Counted from the first letter of the stretch, positions 37,593 through 50,480 are shown. The stretch: DNA of 64,000 bases from Actinomadura sp. NBRC 104412 (GCF_030269515.1 NZ_BSTM01000004.1:326450-390449), one strand, 5' to 3'. The notes: generated from the sequence alone by a model not told the origin. Numbers and translations: made by a program.

Positions 37593-38129
37593 CTACTTAC
37601 CAGCCTTTCCGACCTTGCGGCGGATTTGCTCGCCCTGGTAACGCACGCCCTTGCCCTTGTACGGGTCCGGCTTGCGCAACTTGCGGATGTTGGCGGCGAC
37701 CTCGCCGACCTTCTGCTTGTCGATCCCCTCGACGACCAGCTGGGTCGGCCGCTCCACGGTGAAGCTGATGCCCTCCGGCGGCTCCACCACGATCGGGTGG
37801 CTGTACCCGAGCGAGAACTCCAGGTTCTTGCCCTTGGCCGCCACACGGTAGCCGACGCCGTGGATCTCCAGGGTCTTCCGGAAGCCCTCGGTCACGCCGA
37901 CCACCATGTTGTTGATCAGCGACCGGGTCAGGCCGTGCAGCGCCCGGTTGACGTTCACGTCGTCCGGCCGGGACACGGTGACCTTGCCGTCCACCAGCTC
38001 CACCGAGATGGGCTCGGCGACGGTGTGGCTCAGCTCGCCCTTCGGCCCCTTGACGCTGACCTGCCGGCCTTCGATCCGCACGTCGACGCCGCTGGGAACG
38101 GTGATGGGGAGACGTCCGATACGCGACAT
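37593..38129 (-). CDS. rplF: 50S ribosomal protein L6
   Basis: A 178-residue L6: [53 protein letters not shown] and the C-terminal KVGKAGK. It lies 16 bases after rpsH. Confidence 0.98.
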   Translation of the reverse strand: MSRIGRLPITVPSGVDVRIEGRQVSVKGPKGELSHTVAEPISVELVDGKVTVSRPDDVNVNRALHGLTRSLINNMVVGVTEGFRKTLEIHGVGYRVAAKGKNLEFSLGYSHPIVVEPPEGISFTVERPTQLVVEGIDKQKVGEVAANIRKLRKPDPYKGKGVRYQGEQIRRKVGKAGK

Positions 38130-38145
38130 GTGTAGTGCCCTCCCC

Positions 38146-38544
38146 TCACCAGACGTAGGCGAGGACTTCCCCGCCCACGCCGCGCTTGCCGGCCTGCCGG
38201 TCGGTCATCAGGCCGGACGACGTCGAGATGATCGCGACGCCCAGCCCGCCCAGGACCTTGGGCAGGTTGTCCTTCTTCGCGTACACCCGCAGACCCGGCT
38301 TCGACACGCGCTTGATACCGGCGATCGAACGCTCCCGGGTCGGGCCGAACTTCAGCTCGATCACGAGCTTCTTGCCGACCTCGGCGTCCTCGACGCTCCA
38401 GCCCGAGATGTAGCCTTCCTGCTGGAGGATCTCGGCGATATGCGCCTTGATCTTCGAGTACGGCATCGACACCGAGTCGTGGTACGCCGAGTTCGCGTTG
38501 CGCAGACGCGTCAGCATGTCTGCGATCGGATCGGTCATCGTCAT
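38146..38544 (-). CDS. rpsH: 30S ribosomal protein S8
   Basis: A 132-residue S8: [59 protein letters not shown] and the C-terminal [11 protein letters not shown] 38544 is chosen for spacing from GGAGGG; ATG 38538 is the alternative. A 112-base spacer precedes it. Confidence 0.98.
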   Translation of the reverse strand: MTMTDPIADMLTRLRNANSAYHDSVSMPYSKIKAHIAEILQQEGYISGWSVEDAEVGKKLVIELKFGPTRERSIAGIKRVSKPGLRVYAKKDNLPKVLGGLGVAIISTSSGLMTDRQAGKRGVGGEVLAYVW

Positions 38545-38656
38545 GGGCTACAGGCCCTCCCTCGCCACGGTTTCCTTGGTGTTCCCCGTGGACCTTTGGC
38601 GTGGTCGTGGACGCCTTCCACAGGCGCCCTGGTGGTTATTACAAGCTTTCGGCTGG

Positions 38657-38842
38657 TTACCAGCTCGACTTCGTGATGCCCGGCAGCTCGCCGCGGTGGG
38701 CCATCTCCCGGAGGCAGATCCGGCACAGGCCGAACTTCCGGTAGACCGACCGCGGACGCCCGCAGCGCGAACACCGAGTGTATGCGCGCACAGCGAACTT
38801 GGGCTTGCGGGCCGCCTTGGCGATCAGAGCCTTCTTCGCCAT
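38657..38842 (-). CDS. rpsN: 30S ribosomal protein S14 type Z
   Basis: A 61-residue short S14 with a four-Cys zinc ribbon: [20 protein letters not shown], then [18 protein letters not shown]. The short zinc form, rather than the longer zinc-free type, is the one that lives in the spc group. Confidence 0.98.
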   Translation of the reverse strand: MAKKALIAKAARKPKFAVRAYTRCSRCGRPRSVYRKFGLCRICLREMAHRGELPGITKSSW

Positions 38843-38845
38843 CGT

Positions 38846-39421
38846 TCAGTTCTCCTTGAACGGGAAGCCCAGGAGCCTCAGCAGCGCCCGGCCCTCGTCG
38901 TCGGTCTTCGCGGTGGTGACCACCGTGATGTCCATGCCCCGGGTGCGGTCGATCCGGTCCGGGTTCACCTCGTGGAACATGACCTGCTCGGTCAGCCCGA
39001 AGGTGTAGTTGCCGTTGCCGTCGAACTGCCGGGGCGACAGCCCGCGGAAGTCACGGATCCGTGGCAGCGCCGTGGACAGCAGCCGGTCGAGGAACTCCCA
39101 CATCCGGTCGCCGCGCAGCGTGACGTGCGCGCCGATCGGCATGCCCTCGCGCAGCTTGAACTGGGCGATGGACTTGCGGGCCCGGTTCACCATCGGCTTC
39201 TGGCCGGTGATCGCGGTGAGGTCGCGGACCGCGCCCTCGATCACCTTGGCGTCGCGGGCGGCCTCGCCGACCCCCATGTTGACCACGATCTTGGTCAGCC
39301 CGGGGATCTGCATCACGTTGGCGTAGCCGAACTGCTCGCGCATCGCGGGCGCGATCTCCTCGCGGTAGCGCACCTTCAGGCGCGGCACCGGGACGGGACG
39401 GGCCTCAGTCGTCTCGGTCAT
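38846..39421 (-). CDS. rplE: 50S ribosomal protein L5
   Basis: A 191-residue L5: [60 protein letters not shown] and [20 protein letters not shown]. It binds 5S rRNA. It starts 2 bases after the rplX stop. Confidence 0.98.
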   Translation of the reverse strand: MTETTEARPVPVPRLKVRYREEIAPAMREQFGYANVMQIPGLTKIVVNMGVGEAARDAKVIEGAVRDLTAITGQKPMVNRARKSIAQFKLREGMPIGAHVTLRGDRMWEFLDRLLSTALPRIRDFRGLSPRQFDGNGNYTFGLTEQVMFHEVNPDRIDRTRGMDITVVTTAKTDDEGRALLRLLGFPFKEN

Positions 39422-39423
39422 GG

Positions 39424-39732
39424 TCAGATCTCCTTACCGCTGCGCCGCGAGATCCGGACCTTCGTCCCGTCCTCGTTGATGCGGTATCCGACCCGGACCG
39501 GCTTGCCGTCCTCGACGATCGCGACGTTGCTGACGTGCAGCGGCGCCTCGACCGTGACCCGGCCGCTCTCCTTGCCCGCGCGCTGCTGGTCGGCCTTGAT
39601 GTTCTTGGTGATGAGGTTGACGCCCTCGACGACGACGCGCTCGCGGCGCGGATCGACGCGCAGCACCTTGCCGGTCGCGCCCTTGTCCTTGCCGGCGATG
39701 ACGATGACCTCGTCGCCCTTCCTGATCTTCAC
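39424..39732 (-). CDS. rplX: 50S ribosomal protein L24
   Basis: A 102-residue L24 with the KOW motif: [43 protein letters not shown] start at 39732 directly abuts the rplN stop. Confidence 0.97.
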   Translation of the reverse strand: MKIRKGDEVIVIAGKDKGATGKVLRVDPRRERVVVEGVNLITKNIKADQQRAGKESGRVTVEAPLHVSNVAIVEDGKPVRVGYRINEDGTKVRISRRSGKEI

Positions 39733-40101
39733 TTACAGCACCTCCGGGGCGAGCGAGATGATCTTCATGAACCTCTTCTCGCGCAGCTCACGGCCCACCG
39801 GGCCGAAGATCCGGGTGCCGCGGGGGTCGCCGCCGTCCCGGATGAGGACGGCCGCGTTCTCGTCGAAACGGATGTAGGAGCCGTCCGGCCGCCGGCGCTC
39901 CTTGCGGGTGCGCACGATGACGGCCTTGACCACGTCACCCTTCTTCACGCCCGCTCCGGGAAGGGCGTCCTTCACCGTCGCGACGATGACGTCGCCGACT
40001 CCCGCGTAGCGCCGACCCGAGCCGCCGAGCACCCGGATGCACAGGATCTCCTTGGCACCCGTGTTGTCGGCGACCTTGAGTCGCGACTCCTGCTGGATCA
40101 C
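39733..40101 (-). CDS. rplN: 50S ribosomal protein L14
   Basis: A 122-residue L14: [40 protein letters not shown] and [20 protein letters not shown]. First spc-group gene, 83 bases after rpsQ; no separate promoter was recognised in the gap. Confidence 0.98.
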   Translation of the reverse strand: MIQQESRLKVADNTGAKEILCIRVLGGSGRRYAGVGDVIVATVKDALPGAGVKKGDVVKAVIVRTRKERRRPDGSYIRFDENAAVLIRDGGDPRGTRIFGPVGRELREKRFMKIISLAPEVL

Positions 40102-40184
40102 GTTGACTCCTGTTCGTCACACCGGTTCTCCGCCTCGCTTGGGCGGAGCCTGGTGGAACCAATGGGTTTGCCTGCGGCCTTCGG

Positions 40185-40469
40185 TTACTTGGCCTTCTCG
40201 AGGATCTCCACCACGCGCCAGCGCTTGGTCGCCGACAGCGGCCGGGTCTCCATGAGACGGACGCGGTCGCCGACGCCACACTCGTTGGCCTCGTCGTGCG
40301 CCTTGTACTTGGTGGTACGGCGGATCACCTTGTGGTAGCGGCGGTGGGTGACGCGGTCCTCGACGGACACGACCACGGTCTTGTCCATCTTGTCGCTCAC
40401 CACCAGGCCCTCGAGGACCTTCCGGGTGTTGCGCTGCCGCTCGGTCCGCTCGCTCGTCTGCTCACTCAT
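40185..40469 (-). CDS. rpsQ: 30S ribosomal protein S17
   Basis: A 94-residue S17: [60 protein letters not shown]. Its start overlaps rpmC by 8 bases. Confidence 0.98.
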   Translation of the reverse strand: MSEQTSERTERQRNTRKVLEGLVVSDKMDKTVVVSVEDRVTHRRYHKVIRRTTKYKAHDEANECGVGDRVRLMETRPLSATKRWRVVEILEKAK

Positions 40470-40710
40470 CGTCGCCCTCCGCGGCGTCCTCCTCGGTCAC
40501 CGTGACGATGCCGAGCTCGCGCTCGCGCATGACGGTGTAGATGCGGGCGATCTCGCGCTTCACGGTGCGCAGCCGCCCATGGCTCTCCAGCTGTCCGGTG
40601 GCGGCCTGGAAGCGCAGGTTGAACAGCTCCTCCTTCGCCTCCTTCAGCTTGGTGACCAGGACGTCCTGGGGTTCGGTCCGCAGATCCTCGGCGGTAAGAC
40701 CCTTGGCCAT
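40462..40710 (-). CDS. rpmC: 50S ribosomal protein L29
   Basis: An 82-residue L29: [40 protein letters not shown] and [19 protein letters not shown]. The acidic tail ([11 protein letters not shown]) is an actinobacterial extension. Start overlaps the rplP stop by one base (TGATG). Confidence 0.97.
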   Translation of the reverse strand: MAKGLTAEDLRTEPQDVLVTKLKEAKEELFNLRFQAATGQLESHGRLRTVKREIARIYTVMRERELGIVTVTEEDAAEGDDE

Positions 40711-41129
40711 CAGGACTCACCCACCTCTCGCTTCACGATCTTGCACTTCATCGGGAGCTTGTGGATCGCACGGGTCAGCGCCTCACGGGCCACGGTCTCG
40801 TTCGGGTACGAGATCTCGAACATCACACGGCCCGGCTTCACGTTGGCCACCCACCACTCGACCGAGCCCTTACCGGACCCCATCCGGGTCTCGGCGGGCT
40901 TCTTGGTCAGCGGGCGGTCCGGGAAGATGTTGATCCACACCTTGCCGCCACGCTTGATGTGCCGGGTCATCGCGATACGCGCGGCCTCGATCTGCCGGTT
41001 GGTCACGTACGCGCCCTCGACCGCCTGAATGCCGTACTCGCCGAACGTCACCCGCGTGCCGCCCTTGGCCATGCCACGGCGCCTCGGGTGGTGCTGCTTG
41101 CGGTGCTTGACCTTGCGAGGGATCAGCAT
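40710..41129 (-). CDS. rplP: 50S ribosomal protein L16
   Basis: A 139-residue L16: [60 protein letters not shown] and [20 protein letters not shown]. It helps form the A-site tRNA pocket. It is 7 bases after rpsC. Confidence 0.98.
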   Translation of the reverse strand: MLIPRKVKHRKQHHPRRRGMAKGGTRVTFGEYGIQAVEGAYVTNRQIEAARIAMTRHIKRGGKVWINIFPDRPLTKKPAETRMGSGKGSVEWWVANVKPGRVMFEISYPNETVAREALTRAIHKLPMKCKIVKREVGES

Positions 41130-41136
41130 GGGTTAC

Positions 41137-41972
<836 letters not shown>

Positions 41973-41973
<1 letters not shown>

Positions 41974-42353
41974 TACCGGGCCCTCCTCTGCTTCCTGCCA
42001 CCACTGGACGCGGCGGCCTCATCGCGCGACTCCAGAACCACCGTGATGTGGCTGGTGCGCTTGTTGATGCGGTACGCACGGCCCTGCGCGCGGGGCCGGA
42101 AACGCTTCAGCGTCGGCCCCTCGTCCACGTACGCCCGGCTCACGACGAGCGTGTCGGCGGCGAGGTTGAAGTTGTGCTCGGCGTTGGCGATGGCACTCGC
42201 CAGCACCTTGCCCACAGGCTCGCTCGCGGCCTGGGGGGCGAAGCGCAGCACCGCCTGCGCCTCCGCGGCGGGCAGGCCGCGGATGAGGTCCACCACGCGG
42301 CGGGCCTTCCTGGGCGTGACGCGGATGAACCGCGCCTGGGCCCTGGCTTCCAT
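41973..42353 (-). CDS. rplV: 50S ribosomal protein L22
   Basis: A 126-residue L22: [60 protein letters not shown] and [11 protein letters not shown]. Its extended loop lines the exit tunnel. It is 35 bases after rpsS. Confidence 0.98.
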
Positions 42354-42388
42354 CGCTGTCCCTCTTTCTACGGTCTCTCTGCCCGCCG

Positions 42389-42670
42389 TCAGCCGCGGCG
42401 GCTACGGCGGTCTTCCTTGACGTGGCTGCGGAAGGTGCGGGTCGGCGCGAACTCGCCGAGCTTGTGCCCCACCATGGCGTCGGTGATGAACACCGGCACG
42501 TGCTTGCGGCCGTCGTGCACGGCGATCGTGTGACCGATCATCTCCGGCACGATCATGGAGCGCCGCGACCACGTCTTGATGACGTTCTTGGTGCCCTTCT
42601 CGTTCTGGTCGTCCACCTTCTTCATCAGGTGGTCGTCCACGAAGGGGCCCTTCTTAAGGCTACGTGGCAT
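42389..42670 (-). CDS. rpsS: 30S ribosomal protein S19
   Basis: A 93-residue S19: [40 protein letters not shown] and [20 protein letters not shown]. It is 12 bases after rplB. Confidence 0.98.
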   Translation of the reverse strand: MPRSLKKGPFVDDHLMKKVDDQNEKGTKNVIKTWSRRSMIVPEMIGHTIAVHDGRKHVPVFITDAMVGHKLGEFAPTRTFRSHVKEDRRSRRG

Positions 42671-42682
42671 GACGAACGACTC

Positions 42683-43516
42683 CTACCGCTTCTTCTTGCT
42701 GCGACGCCGGACGATCAGCCGGTCGCTGGACTTGTTGGCCCGGCGGGTCCGGCCTTCCTTCTTGCCCTTGGGGTTGACCGGGTGCCGACCACCGGAGGTC
42801 TTGCCCTCACCACCGCCGTGCGGGTGGTCGATCGGGTTCATGGCCACGCCGCGGACGGTCGGGCGCCTGCCCTTCCACCGCATGCGGCCGGCCTTGCCCC
42901 AGTTGATGTTGGACTGCTCGGCGTTGCCGACCTCGCCGACCGTGGCGCGGCACCGCACGTCCACCATCCGCATCTCGCCGGACGGCATCCGCAGCGTGGC
43001 GTACTTGCCCTCCTTGGCCAGCAGCTGGACGCCCGCGCCCGCGCTGCGGGCGATCTTGGCGCCGCCGCCGGGCCTCAGCTCGATGGCGTGTACGACCGTA
43101 CCGGTCGGGATGTTGCGCAGCGGCAGGCAGTTGCCCGGCTTGATGTCCGAGCCCGGCCCGTTCTCGACCCGGTCGCCCTGCTTGAGCCCGCGCGGGGCGA
43201 GGATGTAGCGCTTCTCGCCGTCCACGTAGTGCAGCAGCGCGATCCGCGCGGTGCGGTTGGGGTCGTACTCGATGTGCGCGACCTTGGCCGGGACGCCGTC
43301 CTTGTCGTGCCGGCGGAAGTCGATCAGCCGGTACGCGCGCTTGTGCCCACCGCCCTGATGCCGGGTGGTGATGCGGCCGTGGTTGTTGCGGCCGCCCTTC
43401 TTGGGAAGCGGACGCAGCAGCGACTTCTCCGGCTCGCGGCGCGTGATCTCGACGAAGTCGGCCACGCTGGAGCCGCGACGCCCCGGGGTCGTCGGCTTGT
43501 AGTTACGGATGCCCAT
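42683..43516 (-). CDS. rplB: 50S ribosomal protein L2
   Basis: A 277-residue L2: [40 protein letters not shown], and the peptidyl-transferase loop [20 protein letters not shown]. The C-terminus is basic. It is 48 bases after rplW. Confidence 0.98.
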   Translation of the reverse strand: MGIRNYKPTTPGRRGSSVADFVEITRREPEKSLLRPLPKKGGRNNHGRITTRHQGGGHKRAYRLIDFRRHDKDGVPAKVAHIEYDPNRTARIALLHYVDGEKRYILAPRGLKQGDRVENGPGSDIKPGNCLPLRNIPTGTVVHAIELRPGGGAKIARSAGAGVQLLAKEGKYATLRMPSGEMRMVDVRCRATVGEVGNAEQSNINWGKAGRMRWKGRRPTVRGVAMNPIDHPHGGGEGKTSGGRHPVNPKGKKEGRTRRANKSSDRLIVRRRSKKKR

Positions 43517-43564
43517 CTTTTTCGTTCATCCCTTTTCTGCTCTTCGGTGGCGTCCCGGCCCGTT

Positions 43565-43864
43565 CTAGGCCGGGCCCCCGAAGATGTCGATCCGCTCGCC
43601 CTCGGCCAGGCTGACGATGGCGCGCTTGGTGTCCTTGCGCTTGCCGTAGCCGAACCGGGTCCGCTTGCGCTTGCCCGGCCGGTTGAGGGTGTTCACGCTC
43701 GTCACCTTGACGTTGAACACCGCCTCCACGGCCTGCTTGATCTGCGTCTTGTTGGCGTCGGGCCGGACGATGAAGGTGTACTTGTTCTCGTCCAGGAGCC
43801 CGTAGCTCTTCTCCGAGACCACCGGCGCGATGATGATGTCGCGGGGATCGGCGATCTTGGTCAT
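43565..43864 (-). CDS. rplW: 50S ribosomal protein L23
   Basis: A 99-residue L23: [60 protein letters not shown]. It forms the chaperone and SRP docking site at the tunnel exit. Starts inside the rplD stop (ATGA). Confidence 0.97.
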   Translation of the reverse strand: MTKIADPRDIIIAPVVSEKSYGLLDENKYTFIVRPDANKTQIKQAVEAVFNVKVTSVNTLNRPGKRKRTRFGYGKRKDTKRAIVSLAEGERIDIFGGPA

Positions 43865-44475
43865 TTCGCCGCCTCCTTCTTGCTCGCGCGCGCCACGAAC
43901 TCGTCGAACGCCGCCTTGGTGAAGACGACCTCCTCGTTCCGCAGCACGTCGTAGGTGTTGAGCTGGTCGGAGACGAGCAGGTGCACGGACGGCTCGTTGC
44001 GCAGGCTCTTCCAGGTCACCTCGTCCTCGCGGTGAAGGACCACCAGGACGTGCTTGGCCTGGGAGACCTCGCGCAGCGCCTTCAGCGCCGTCTTCGTCTT
44101 CGGGGTGTCGCCCTCGATGAGGGTGTCCACGACGTGCACCAGGCCGTGCCTGGCGCGGTCGGACAGCGCGCCGCGCAGCGCGGCCGCCTTCATCTTCTTG
44201 GGCGTGCGCTGCGAGTAGTCCCGCGGCTGCGGGCCATGGACGGTGCCGCCGCCGGTGAACTGCGGCGCGCGGGTCGAGCCCTGGCGGGCCCGGCCGGTGC
44301 CCTTCTGCCGGTACGGCTTGCGCCCACCGCCGCGGACGTCGCCGCGGGTCTTGGTCGCGTGCGTGCCCTGCCGGGCCGCGGCCTGCTGCGCCACCACGAC
44401 CTGGTGGATCAGCGGGACGCTGGTCTTGGCGTCGAAGATGTCCGCAGGCAGGTCGATGTCGAGCTTGTTCGTCAC
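43861..44475 (-). CDS. rplD: 50S ribosomal protein L4
   Basis: A 204-residue L4 from GTG 44475: [20 protein letters not shown], the loop [40 protein letters not shown]. Its start overlaps the rplC stop (GTGA). Confidence 0.97.
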   Translation of the reverse strand: MTNKLDIDLPADIFDAKTSVPLIHQVVVAQQAAARQGTHATKTRGDVRGGGRKPYRQKGTGRARQGSTRAPQFTGGGTVHGPQPRDYSQRTPKKMKAAALRGALSDRARHGLVHVVDTLIEGDTPKTKTALKALREVSQAKHVLVVLHREDEVTWKSLRNEPSVHLLVSDQLNTYDVLRNEEVVFTKAAFDEFVARASKKEAAK

Positions 44476-45122
44476 TTGCCCGTTCCCTTCACCGCATCGC
44501 GGACCAGCACCACGCCGCCGTTCGGCCCGGGAACCGCGCCCTTGATCAGCAGCAGGTTCTTCTCGGTGTCGATGGCGTGGACGGTCAGGTTCTGCACGGT
44601 GGTGCGGGCGTTGCCGTGCCGCCCCGCCATGCGCAGGCCCTTGAAGACGCGACCGGGGGTCGCGCAGCCGCCGATCGAGCCCGGCGAGCGGTGCTTGCGC
44701 TGGGTGCCGTGCGAGGCGCCCAGGCCGCGGAAACCGTGGCGCTTCATGACGCCGGCGGTGCCCTTGCCCTTGCTCGTCCCGGTCACGTCGATCTTCTGGC
44801 CGGCCTCGAAGACCTCCACGGTGATCTCCTGGCCGAGTTCGTACCCGGAGGTGTCGTCCGCCCGCAGCTCGACGAGGTAGCGGCGCGGCGTGACGCCCGC
44901 CTTCTCGAAGTGACCCGTGCGCGGCTTGTTCACCTTGCGCGGGTCGATCTGCCCGTACCCGATCTGGACGGCGGTGTAGCCGTCCTTCTCCTGGGTGCGG
45001 ATCTGGGTGACGACACACGGCCCGGCCTGGACGACGGTCACCGGAACGATCCGGCCCTCATCGTCGAAGACCTGGGTCATGCCGAGCTTCTCGCCCAGGA
45101 CGCCCTTCCTCTGCTTACTCAT
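44472..45122 (-). CDS. rplC: 50S ribosomal protein L3
   Basis: A 216-residue L3: [60 protein letters not shown]. It is 14 bases after rpsJ. Confidence 0.98.
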   Translation of the reverse strand: MSKQRKGVLGEKLGMTQVFDDEGRIVPVTVVQAGPCVVTQIRTQEKDGYTAVQIGYGQIDPRKVNKPRTGHFEKAGVTPRRYLVELRADDTSGYELGQEITVEVFEAGQKIDVTGTSKGKGTAGVMKRHGFRGLGASHGTQRKHRSPGSIGGCATPGRVFKGLRMAGRHGNARTTVQNLTVHAIDTEKNLLLIKGAVPGPNGGVVLVRDAVKGTGK

Positions 45123-45136
45123 CTCGGTGCGTCCCT

Positions 45137-45445
45137 TTAGAGCTTGATCTCGATGTCCACGCCGGCCGGAAGGTCGAGCCGCATCAGCGAGTCGACCGTC
45201 TTGGGCGTGGGGTCGATGATGTCGATCAGCCGCTTGTGCGTGCGCATCTCGAAGTGCTCCCGCGAGTCCTTGTACTTGTGCGGCGAGCGGATGACGCAGT
45301 ACACGTTCTTCTCGGTCGGCAGCGGCACCGGGCCGGCGACCTTGGCGCCCGTCCGCGTCACCGTCTCAACGATCTTCTTCGCGGAGGTGTCGATGACCTC
45401 GTGGTCGTAGGCCTTGAGCCGGATGCGGATCTTCTGTCCCGCCAT
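45137..45445 (-). CDS. rpsJ: 30S ribosomal protein S10
   Basis: A 102-residue S10: [60 protein letters not shown]. First gene of the S10 group; ATG 45445 gives the standard length. The 175-base leader after tuf contains two inverted repeats. Confidence 0.98.
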   Translation of the reverse strand: MAGQKIRIRLKAYDHEVIDTSAKKIVETVTRTGAKVAGPVPLPTEKNVYCVIRSPHKYKDSREHFEMRTHKRLIDIIDPTPKTVDSLMRLDLPAGVDIEIKL

Positions 45446-45492
45446 GGTGGCCTCGGTGTCCTTTACTTCTGGCGAGCGATCTGTCTCCCGTC

Positions 45493-45521
45493 CGTTCGGC
45501 CGTCTGGGCCTGTGCCGAACG
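45493..45521 (-). other. Inverted repeat in the S10 leader
   Basis: Perfect 8-base arms CGTTCGGC / GCCGAACG with a 13-base loop, 48 bases upstream of rpsJ. Possible leader structure; no known regulator assigned. Confidence 0.4.
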
Positions 45522-45566
45522 CCGGAGCGATTCACTCGGTGCCGCTGGGTTTTCCTGCTGTTGTCG

Positions 45567-45611
45567 CGGTTCGGCGGCCCGCCTGCTGTGTGCCGGCGGG
45601 CCGCCGAACCG
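45567..45611 (-). terminator. Inverted repeat after tuf
   Basis: Perfect 17-base arms (CGGTTCGGCGGCCCGCC and complement) with an 11-base loop, 9 bases beyond the tuf stop. No T run follows, so termination may be partial, allowing some read-through to rpsJ. Confidence 0.6.
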
Positions 45612-45620
45612 GCGACGCTG

Positions 45621-46814
45621 CTACTTGATGATCTTGGTGACCCGGCCGGAGGCCACGGTGCGGCCACCCTCACGGATGGCGAACCGCAGGCCCTCCTCCA
45701 TGGCGACGGGCTGGATCAGCTCGACGCGGATCTCGGTGTTGTCGCCGGGCATGACCATCTCGGTGCCCTCGGGGAGGTTCACGACGCCGGTCACGTCCGT
45801 GGTCCGGAAGTAGAACTGCGGGCGGTAGTTGTTGAAGAACGGCGTGTGCCGCCCGCCCTCGTCCTTGGACAGGACGTAGATCTGCGCCTCGAATTCGGTG
45901 TGCGGGGTGTTGGTGCCCGGCTTGATGACACACTGGCCGCGCTCCACCTCCTCGCGCTTGATGCCGCGCAGCAGCAGGCCGACGTTGTCACCGGCCTGGC
46001 CCTGGTCGAGCAGCTTGCGGAACATCTCGACGCCGGTGACCGTGGTCGAGGTCGACTCCGGCTTGATGCCGATGATGTCGACGGTCTCGTTGACGTTGAT
46101 CACGCCGCGCTCGATCCGGCCGGTCACCACGGTGCCGCGGCCGGTGATCGAGAACACGTCCTCGATCGGCATCAGGAACGGCTTGTCGGTGTCGCGGACC
46201 GGCTCGGGGACGTTCTCGTCGACCGCGTTCATCAGCTCGGTGATGCTCGCGGCCCACTTCTCGTCGCCCTGGAGGGCCTGGTAGGCGGACACCCGCACGA
46301 CCGGCAGGTCGTCACCCGGGAACTCGTACTCGGTCAGCAGCTCGCGGACCTCGAGCTCGACCAGCTCCAGGATCTCCTCGTCGTCCACCATGTCGCACTT
46401 GTTCAGCGCGACGACGATGTACGGCACGCCGACCTGGCGGGCCAGTAGCACGTGCTCCTTGGTCTGCGGCATCGGGCCGTCGGTGGCCGCGACCACCAGG
46501 ATCGCGCCGTCCATCTGGGCGGCACCGGTGATCATGTTCTTGATGTAGTCCGCGTGACCGGGGCAGTCCACGTGCGCGTAGTGCCGGGACTCGGTCTGGT
46601 ACTCGACGTGCGCGATGGAGATGGTGATACCGCGCTCGCGCTCCTCCGGCGCCTTGTCGATCTCGTCGAACGGCGTGAAGGGGTTGAGGTCGGGGTACTG
46701 GTCGTGGAGCACCTTGGTGATCGCCGCGGTAAGGGTGGTCTTACCGTGGTCGATGTGACCGATGGTGCCGATGTTCACGTGCGGCTTGGTCCGCTCGAAC
46801 TTGGCCTTCGCCAC
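45621..46814 (-). CDS. tuf: Elongation factor Tu
   Basis: The 397-residue GTPase brings aminoacyl-tRNA to the ribosome. It reads from GTG 46814 with AAGGAG upstream. Motifs are GHIDHGKTT at 19-27, [30 protein letters not shown] and C-terminal [16 protein letters not shown]. It lies 101 bases after fusA. Confidence 0.99.
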   Translation of the reverse strand: MAKAKFERTKPHVNIGTIGHIDHGKTTLTAAITKVLHDQYPDLNPFTPFDEIDKAPEERERGITISIAHVEYQTESRHYAHVDCPGHADYIKNMITGAAQMDGAILVVAATDGPMPQTKEHVLLARQVGVPYIVVALNKCDMVDDEEILELVELEVRELLTEYEFPGDDLPVVRVSAYQALQGDEKWAASITELMNAVDENVPEPVRDTDKPFLMPIEDVFSITGRGTVVTGRIERGVINVNETVDIIGIKPESTSTTVTGVEMFRKLLDQGQAGDNVGLLLRGIKREEVERGQCVIKPGTNTPHTEFEAQIYVLSKDEGGRHTPFFNNYRPQFYFRTTDVTGVVNLPEGTEMVMPGDNTEIRVELIQPVAMEEGLRFAIREGGRTVASGRVTKIIK

Positions 46815-46915
46815 TGGTTGCTCCTTGTTGCGATCCTCGGCCGGAAGCCGGCCGCTCCGTATGTCTGGCTGTGCTGTGATCTATGCGAGCGGGACGATCA
46901 AGGCTGATCCGAAGA

Positions 46916-49027
46916 TCATTCGCCCCGGGCCTTGGCGATGATCTCCTGCGCGACGTTCGAGGGAACCTCCGCGTAGGAGTCGAACTGCATGGTGAAAACA
47001 GCCCGGCCCTGGGTCTTGCTGCGCAGATCACCCACGTAGCCGAACATCTCCGAAAGGGGCACGAGGGCCCTGACGACCCGGTTCCCCGAGCGCTCGTCCA
47101 TCGACTGGACCTGACCGCGCCGGCTGTTGAGGTCACCGATGACATCGCCCATGTTCTCCTCGGGCGTGGTGACCTCGACCGCCATCATCGGCTCCAGCAG
47201 CGTGGGGGCCGCCCGGCGGGCCGCCTCCTTGAACGCCATGGAACCGGCGACCTTGAAGGCCATCTCCGAGGAGTCCACCTCGTGATAGGCCCCGTCCTGC
47301 AGGGTGACCTTGACGCCCACCATCGGGTACCCGGCCAGCACGCCGAACTCGGCGGCCTCCTGGCACCCGGCGTCCACCGACGGGATGTACTCCCGCGGGA
47401 TGCGGCCACCGGTGACCTTGTTCTCGAACTCGTAGCCGTCCGACCCGCCGCCCAGCGGCTCCAGGTCGATGATCACGCGGCCGAACTGGCCGGAGCCACC
47501 CGTCTGCTTCTTGTGGGTGTATTCGACCTTCTCGACCTTCTTGGTGATCGTCTCGCGGTAGGCCACCTGCGGGCGGCCCACGTTCGCGTCGACCTTGAAC
47601 TCCCGCCGCATCCGGTCGACCAGGATCTCCAGGTGCAGCTCGCCCATCCCGGAGATGACCGTCTGCCCGGTGTCCTCGTCGGTGCGGACCGTGAAGGACG
47701 GGTCCTCCTCGGCCAGCCGCTGGATCGCGGTGGACAGCTTCTGCTGGTCGGCCTTGGTCTTCGGCTCGATCGCGACGTGGATGACCGGCGCCGGGAAGTT
47801 CATCGACTCCAGGACGATCGGGTCCTTCTCGTCGCAGAGCGTCTCACCGGTGGTGGTCTGCTTGAGGCCCATCACCGCGACGATGTCACCGGCGCCCGCG
47901 CGCTCGATCTCGGTGCGCTTGTTGGCGTGCATCCGGTAGATCTTGCCGATCCGCTCCTTGCGCTCCTTGACGGAGTTCATCACGCTGGCGCCGGACTCCA
48001 GAACGCCCGAGTACACCCGGACGAAGGTCAGCTTGCCCAGGTGCGGGTCGCTCATGATCTTGAACGCCAGCGCGGCGAACGGCTCGTCCTCGCTGGGCTT
48101 GCGGGTCAGCACCTGCTCCTCGTCGCGGACGGCGTGGCCCTCGATGGCCTCCACGTCCAGCGGGGACGGCAGGTAGCGGACGATCGCGTCCAGCAGGGGC
48201 TGCACGCCCTTGTTCTTGAACGCGCTGCCGCAGGTCACCGGCGTCACCTTGGCCGAGATGGTGGCGCGGCGGATCCCGGCGTAGAGCTGCTGCACGGTGG
48301 GCTCCTCGCCCTCCAGGTACAGCTCCATGACCTCGTCGTCGTTCTCGGCCAGCGTCTCCACCAGCTTGTCGTGCCACTCGCGGGCGGCCTCAACGTGGGT
48401 GTCGGGGATGTCGACGACGTCGTACATCTCCCCGAGCTTGGCCTCCTCGTTCCACAGCAGGGCCTTCATCGTCACCAGGTCGATGACGCCCTTGAAGTCG
48501 GCCTCGGCCCCGACCGGGAGCTGGAGCACCAGCGGGGTCGCGTTGAGACGGTTCTCGATCATGTCGACACAGCGGTGGAACTCCGCGCCCACGCGGTCCA
48601 TCTTGTTGACGAAGCACATGCGCGGCACGTTGTAGCGGTCGGCCTGCCGCCACACCGTCTCGGACTGCGGCTCCACGCCGGCCACACCGTCGAACACCGC
48701 CACGGCACCGTCCAGCACCCGCAGGTTGCGCTCCACCTCGACGGTGAAGTCGACGTGCCCCGGGGTGTCGATGATGTTGATCGTGTGCTTGACGTCCTCG
48801 ACCGGCCATTCGGTGGTGGTGGCAGCAGAGGTGATGGTGATGCCCCGCTCCTGCTCCTGCTCCATCCAGTCCATGGTCGCGGCGCCGTCGTGCACTTCGC
48901 CGATCTTGTAGCTGATGCCCGTGTAGTACAGGATCCGCTCGGTCGTCGTGGTCTTGCCCGCGTCGATATGGGCCATGATCCCGATGTTGCGGACCTTGGC
49001 CAGGTCTACACCGGTTTTGGTAGCCAC
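46916..49027 (-). CDS. fusA: Elongation factor G
   Basis: The 703-residue translocation GTPase reads from GTG 49027: [49 protein letters not shown]. Domains II-V follow, with [20 protein letters not shown] and [20 protein letters not shown]. It is 42 bases after rpsG. Confidence 0.99.
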   Translation of the reverse strand: MATKTGVDLAKVRNIGIMAHIDAGKTTTTERILYYTGISYKIGEVHDGAATMDWMEQEQERGITITSAATTTEWPVEDVKHTINIIDTPGHVDFTVEVERNLRVLDGAVAVFDGVAGVEPQSETVWRQADRYNVPRMCFVNKMDRVGAEFHRCVDMIENRLNATPLVLQLPVGAEADFKGVIDLVTMKALLWNEEAKLGEMYDVVDIPDTHVEAAREWHDKLVETLAENDDEVMELYLEGEEPTVQQLYAGIRRATISAKVTPVTCGSAFKNKGVQPLLDAIVRYLPSPLDVEAIEGHAVRDEEQVLTRKPSEDEPFAALAFKIMSDPHLGKLTFVRVYSGVLESGASVMNSVKERKERIGKIYRMHANKRTEIERAGAGDIVAVMGLKQTTTGETLCDEKDPIVLESMNFPAPVIHVAIEPKTKADQQKLSTAIQRLAEEDPSFTVRTDEDTGQTVISGMGELHLEILVDRMRREFKVDANVGRPQVAYRETITKKVEKVEYTHKKQTGGSGQFGRVIIDLEPLGGGSDGYEFENKVTGGRIPREYIPSVDAGCQEAAEFGVLAGYPMVGVKVTLQDGAYHEVDSSEMAFKVAGSMAFKEAARRAAPTLLEPMMAVEVTTPEENMGDVIGDLNSRRGQVQSMDERSGNRVVRALVPLSEMFGYVGDLRSKTQGRAVFTMQFDSYAEVPSNVAQEIIAKARGE

Positions 49028-49069
49028 TGTGTCCTCGCGTCGTCTCGTGGTGGTTCCTGACCGCCGGGG

Positions 49070-49539
49070 TTACCAGCGGTAGTGGGCGAAAGCCTTGTTG
49101 GACTCCGCCATCTTGTGGGTGTCCTCGCGCTTCTTCACCGACGCGCCGAGGCCGTTGCTGGCGTCGAGCAGCTCGTTCATCAGCCGCTCGGTCATCGTCT
49201 TCTCACGACGCTGCCGGGCGTACACGACCAGCCAGCGCAGCGCGAGGGTGGTGCTGCGGGCCGGCCGCACCTCGACCGGGACCTGGTACGTCGCACCGCC
49301 GACACGGCGGCTGCGGACCTCCAGGGTGGGCTTGACGTTGTCGAGCGCGCGCTTGAGCGTGACGACCGGGTCGTTGCCGGTCTTCTCGCGGCACCCTTCG
49401 AGGGCGTCGTAGACGATGCTCTGCGCGATCGAGCGCTTGCCGTCCAGGAGGATCTTGTTGACCAGAGCGGTGACCAGCGGCGAGTTGTACACCGGGTCGG
49501 CGACCAGCTGCCGCTTCCCCGCGGGACCCTTACGCGGCA

Positions 49540-49540
<1 letters not shown>
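49070..49540 (-). CDS. rpsG: 30S ribosomal protein S7
   Basis: A 156-residue S7: [60 protein letters not shown]. The C-terminus [20 protein letters not shown] is invariant in the group. ATG overlaps the rpsL stop by one base (TGATG). Confidence 0.98.
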
Positions 49541-49914
<374 letters not shown>

Positions 49915-50125
49915 CGCGTCTCCGTCTCCCTCGTACCAAGCCGGTAAGTCTTCTGTCTGGACCACCTGTGCGTGGACCCTTAATCACCACCACACATGTG
50001 GCTGTGACCTGCCGGTTTCCCGACTCTCTCCGACCCACGCGGTCGGGCGTGTCGCCCTCTCCGGGTTCCGCACACCACCGCCCGGCCCCAGGGGCCGAAT
50101 CAAGCCGGGGAGATTGGCGCGGCAC

Positions 50126-50164
50126 GGTGCAGTGCACCTTGGAAATGCACCTGGAGCAGGTACA
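50126..50164 (-). other. Tandem inverted repeats in the rpsL leader
   Basis: GGTGCA-G-TGCACC (50126-50138) is a palindrome around one base. TGCACCTG-GAG-CAGGTACA (50146-50164) is a second with one mismatch that would be a G-U pair in RNA. Both would lie in the leader transcript about 210-250 bases before rpsL, and the word GGTGCA occurs in both. Confidence 0.45.
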
Positions 50165-50223
50165 TCTGAGGCGGCCTCACCCGCGCGCACGCAGAGCGGC
50201 CCGCAGTGCGGGCACGAAGGTAG

Positions 50224-50252
50224 AGAGTACCCAGCCCCGCGGCAAAGTGCAA
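50224..50252 (-). promoter_or_regulatory. Promoter of the str group (rpsL-rpsG-fusA-tuf)
   Basis: On the minus strand TTGCAC and TACTCT are separated by exactly 17 bases. The likely start point is near 50217, giving a leader of about 300 bases before the rpsL GTG. Confidence 0.6.
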
Positions 50253-50447
50253 AGTGAACGCCGCCCGGCCATGGCCGCCTTCGCGGCACCGCCGCCGGGC
50301 CGCGCGCGGCAAGCCGGGCACAGCCGTCGTTACGTGCGTACAACGCTCGATCGCCGACCGGAGTTCCCGCGTCGGCTCCCCGATCCCGAAATCAGGACGG
50401 ACGGCGCCGAAACGGAAGGGTGCGGGCGCCGCGAGCCGCCCCGGGTT

Positions 50448-50480
50448 GGGGAAGATCTGGCCGAAGTTTGGCCCTTCCCC
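50448..50480 (-). terminator. Hairpin after the Gln/Pro-rich protein gene
   Basis: Outer arms GGGGAAG/CTTCCCC and inner GGCC/GGCC pair around a GAAGTTT loop, 22 bases beyond the stop of the gene. No T run follows; a weak terminator call. Confidence 0.4.

Noticed and set aside
46883..49060. Plus-strand frame of 725 codons opposite fusA
   Set aside because: Mirror of the elongation factor G codon pattern; no domain and no start signal.
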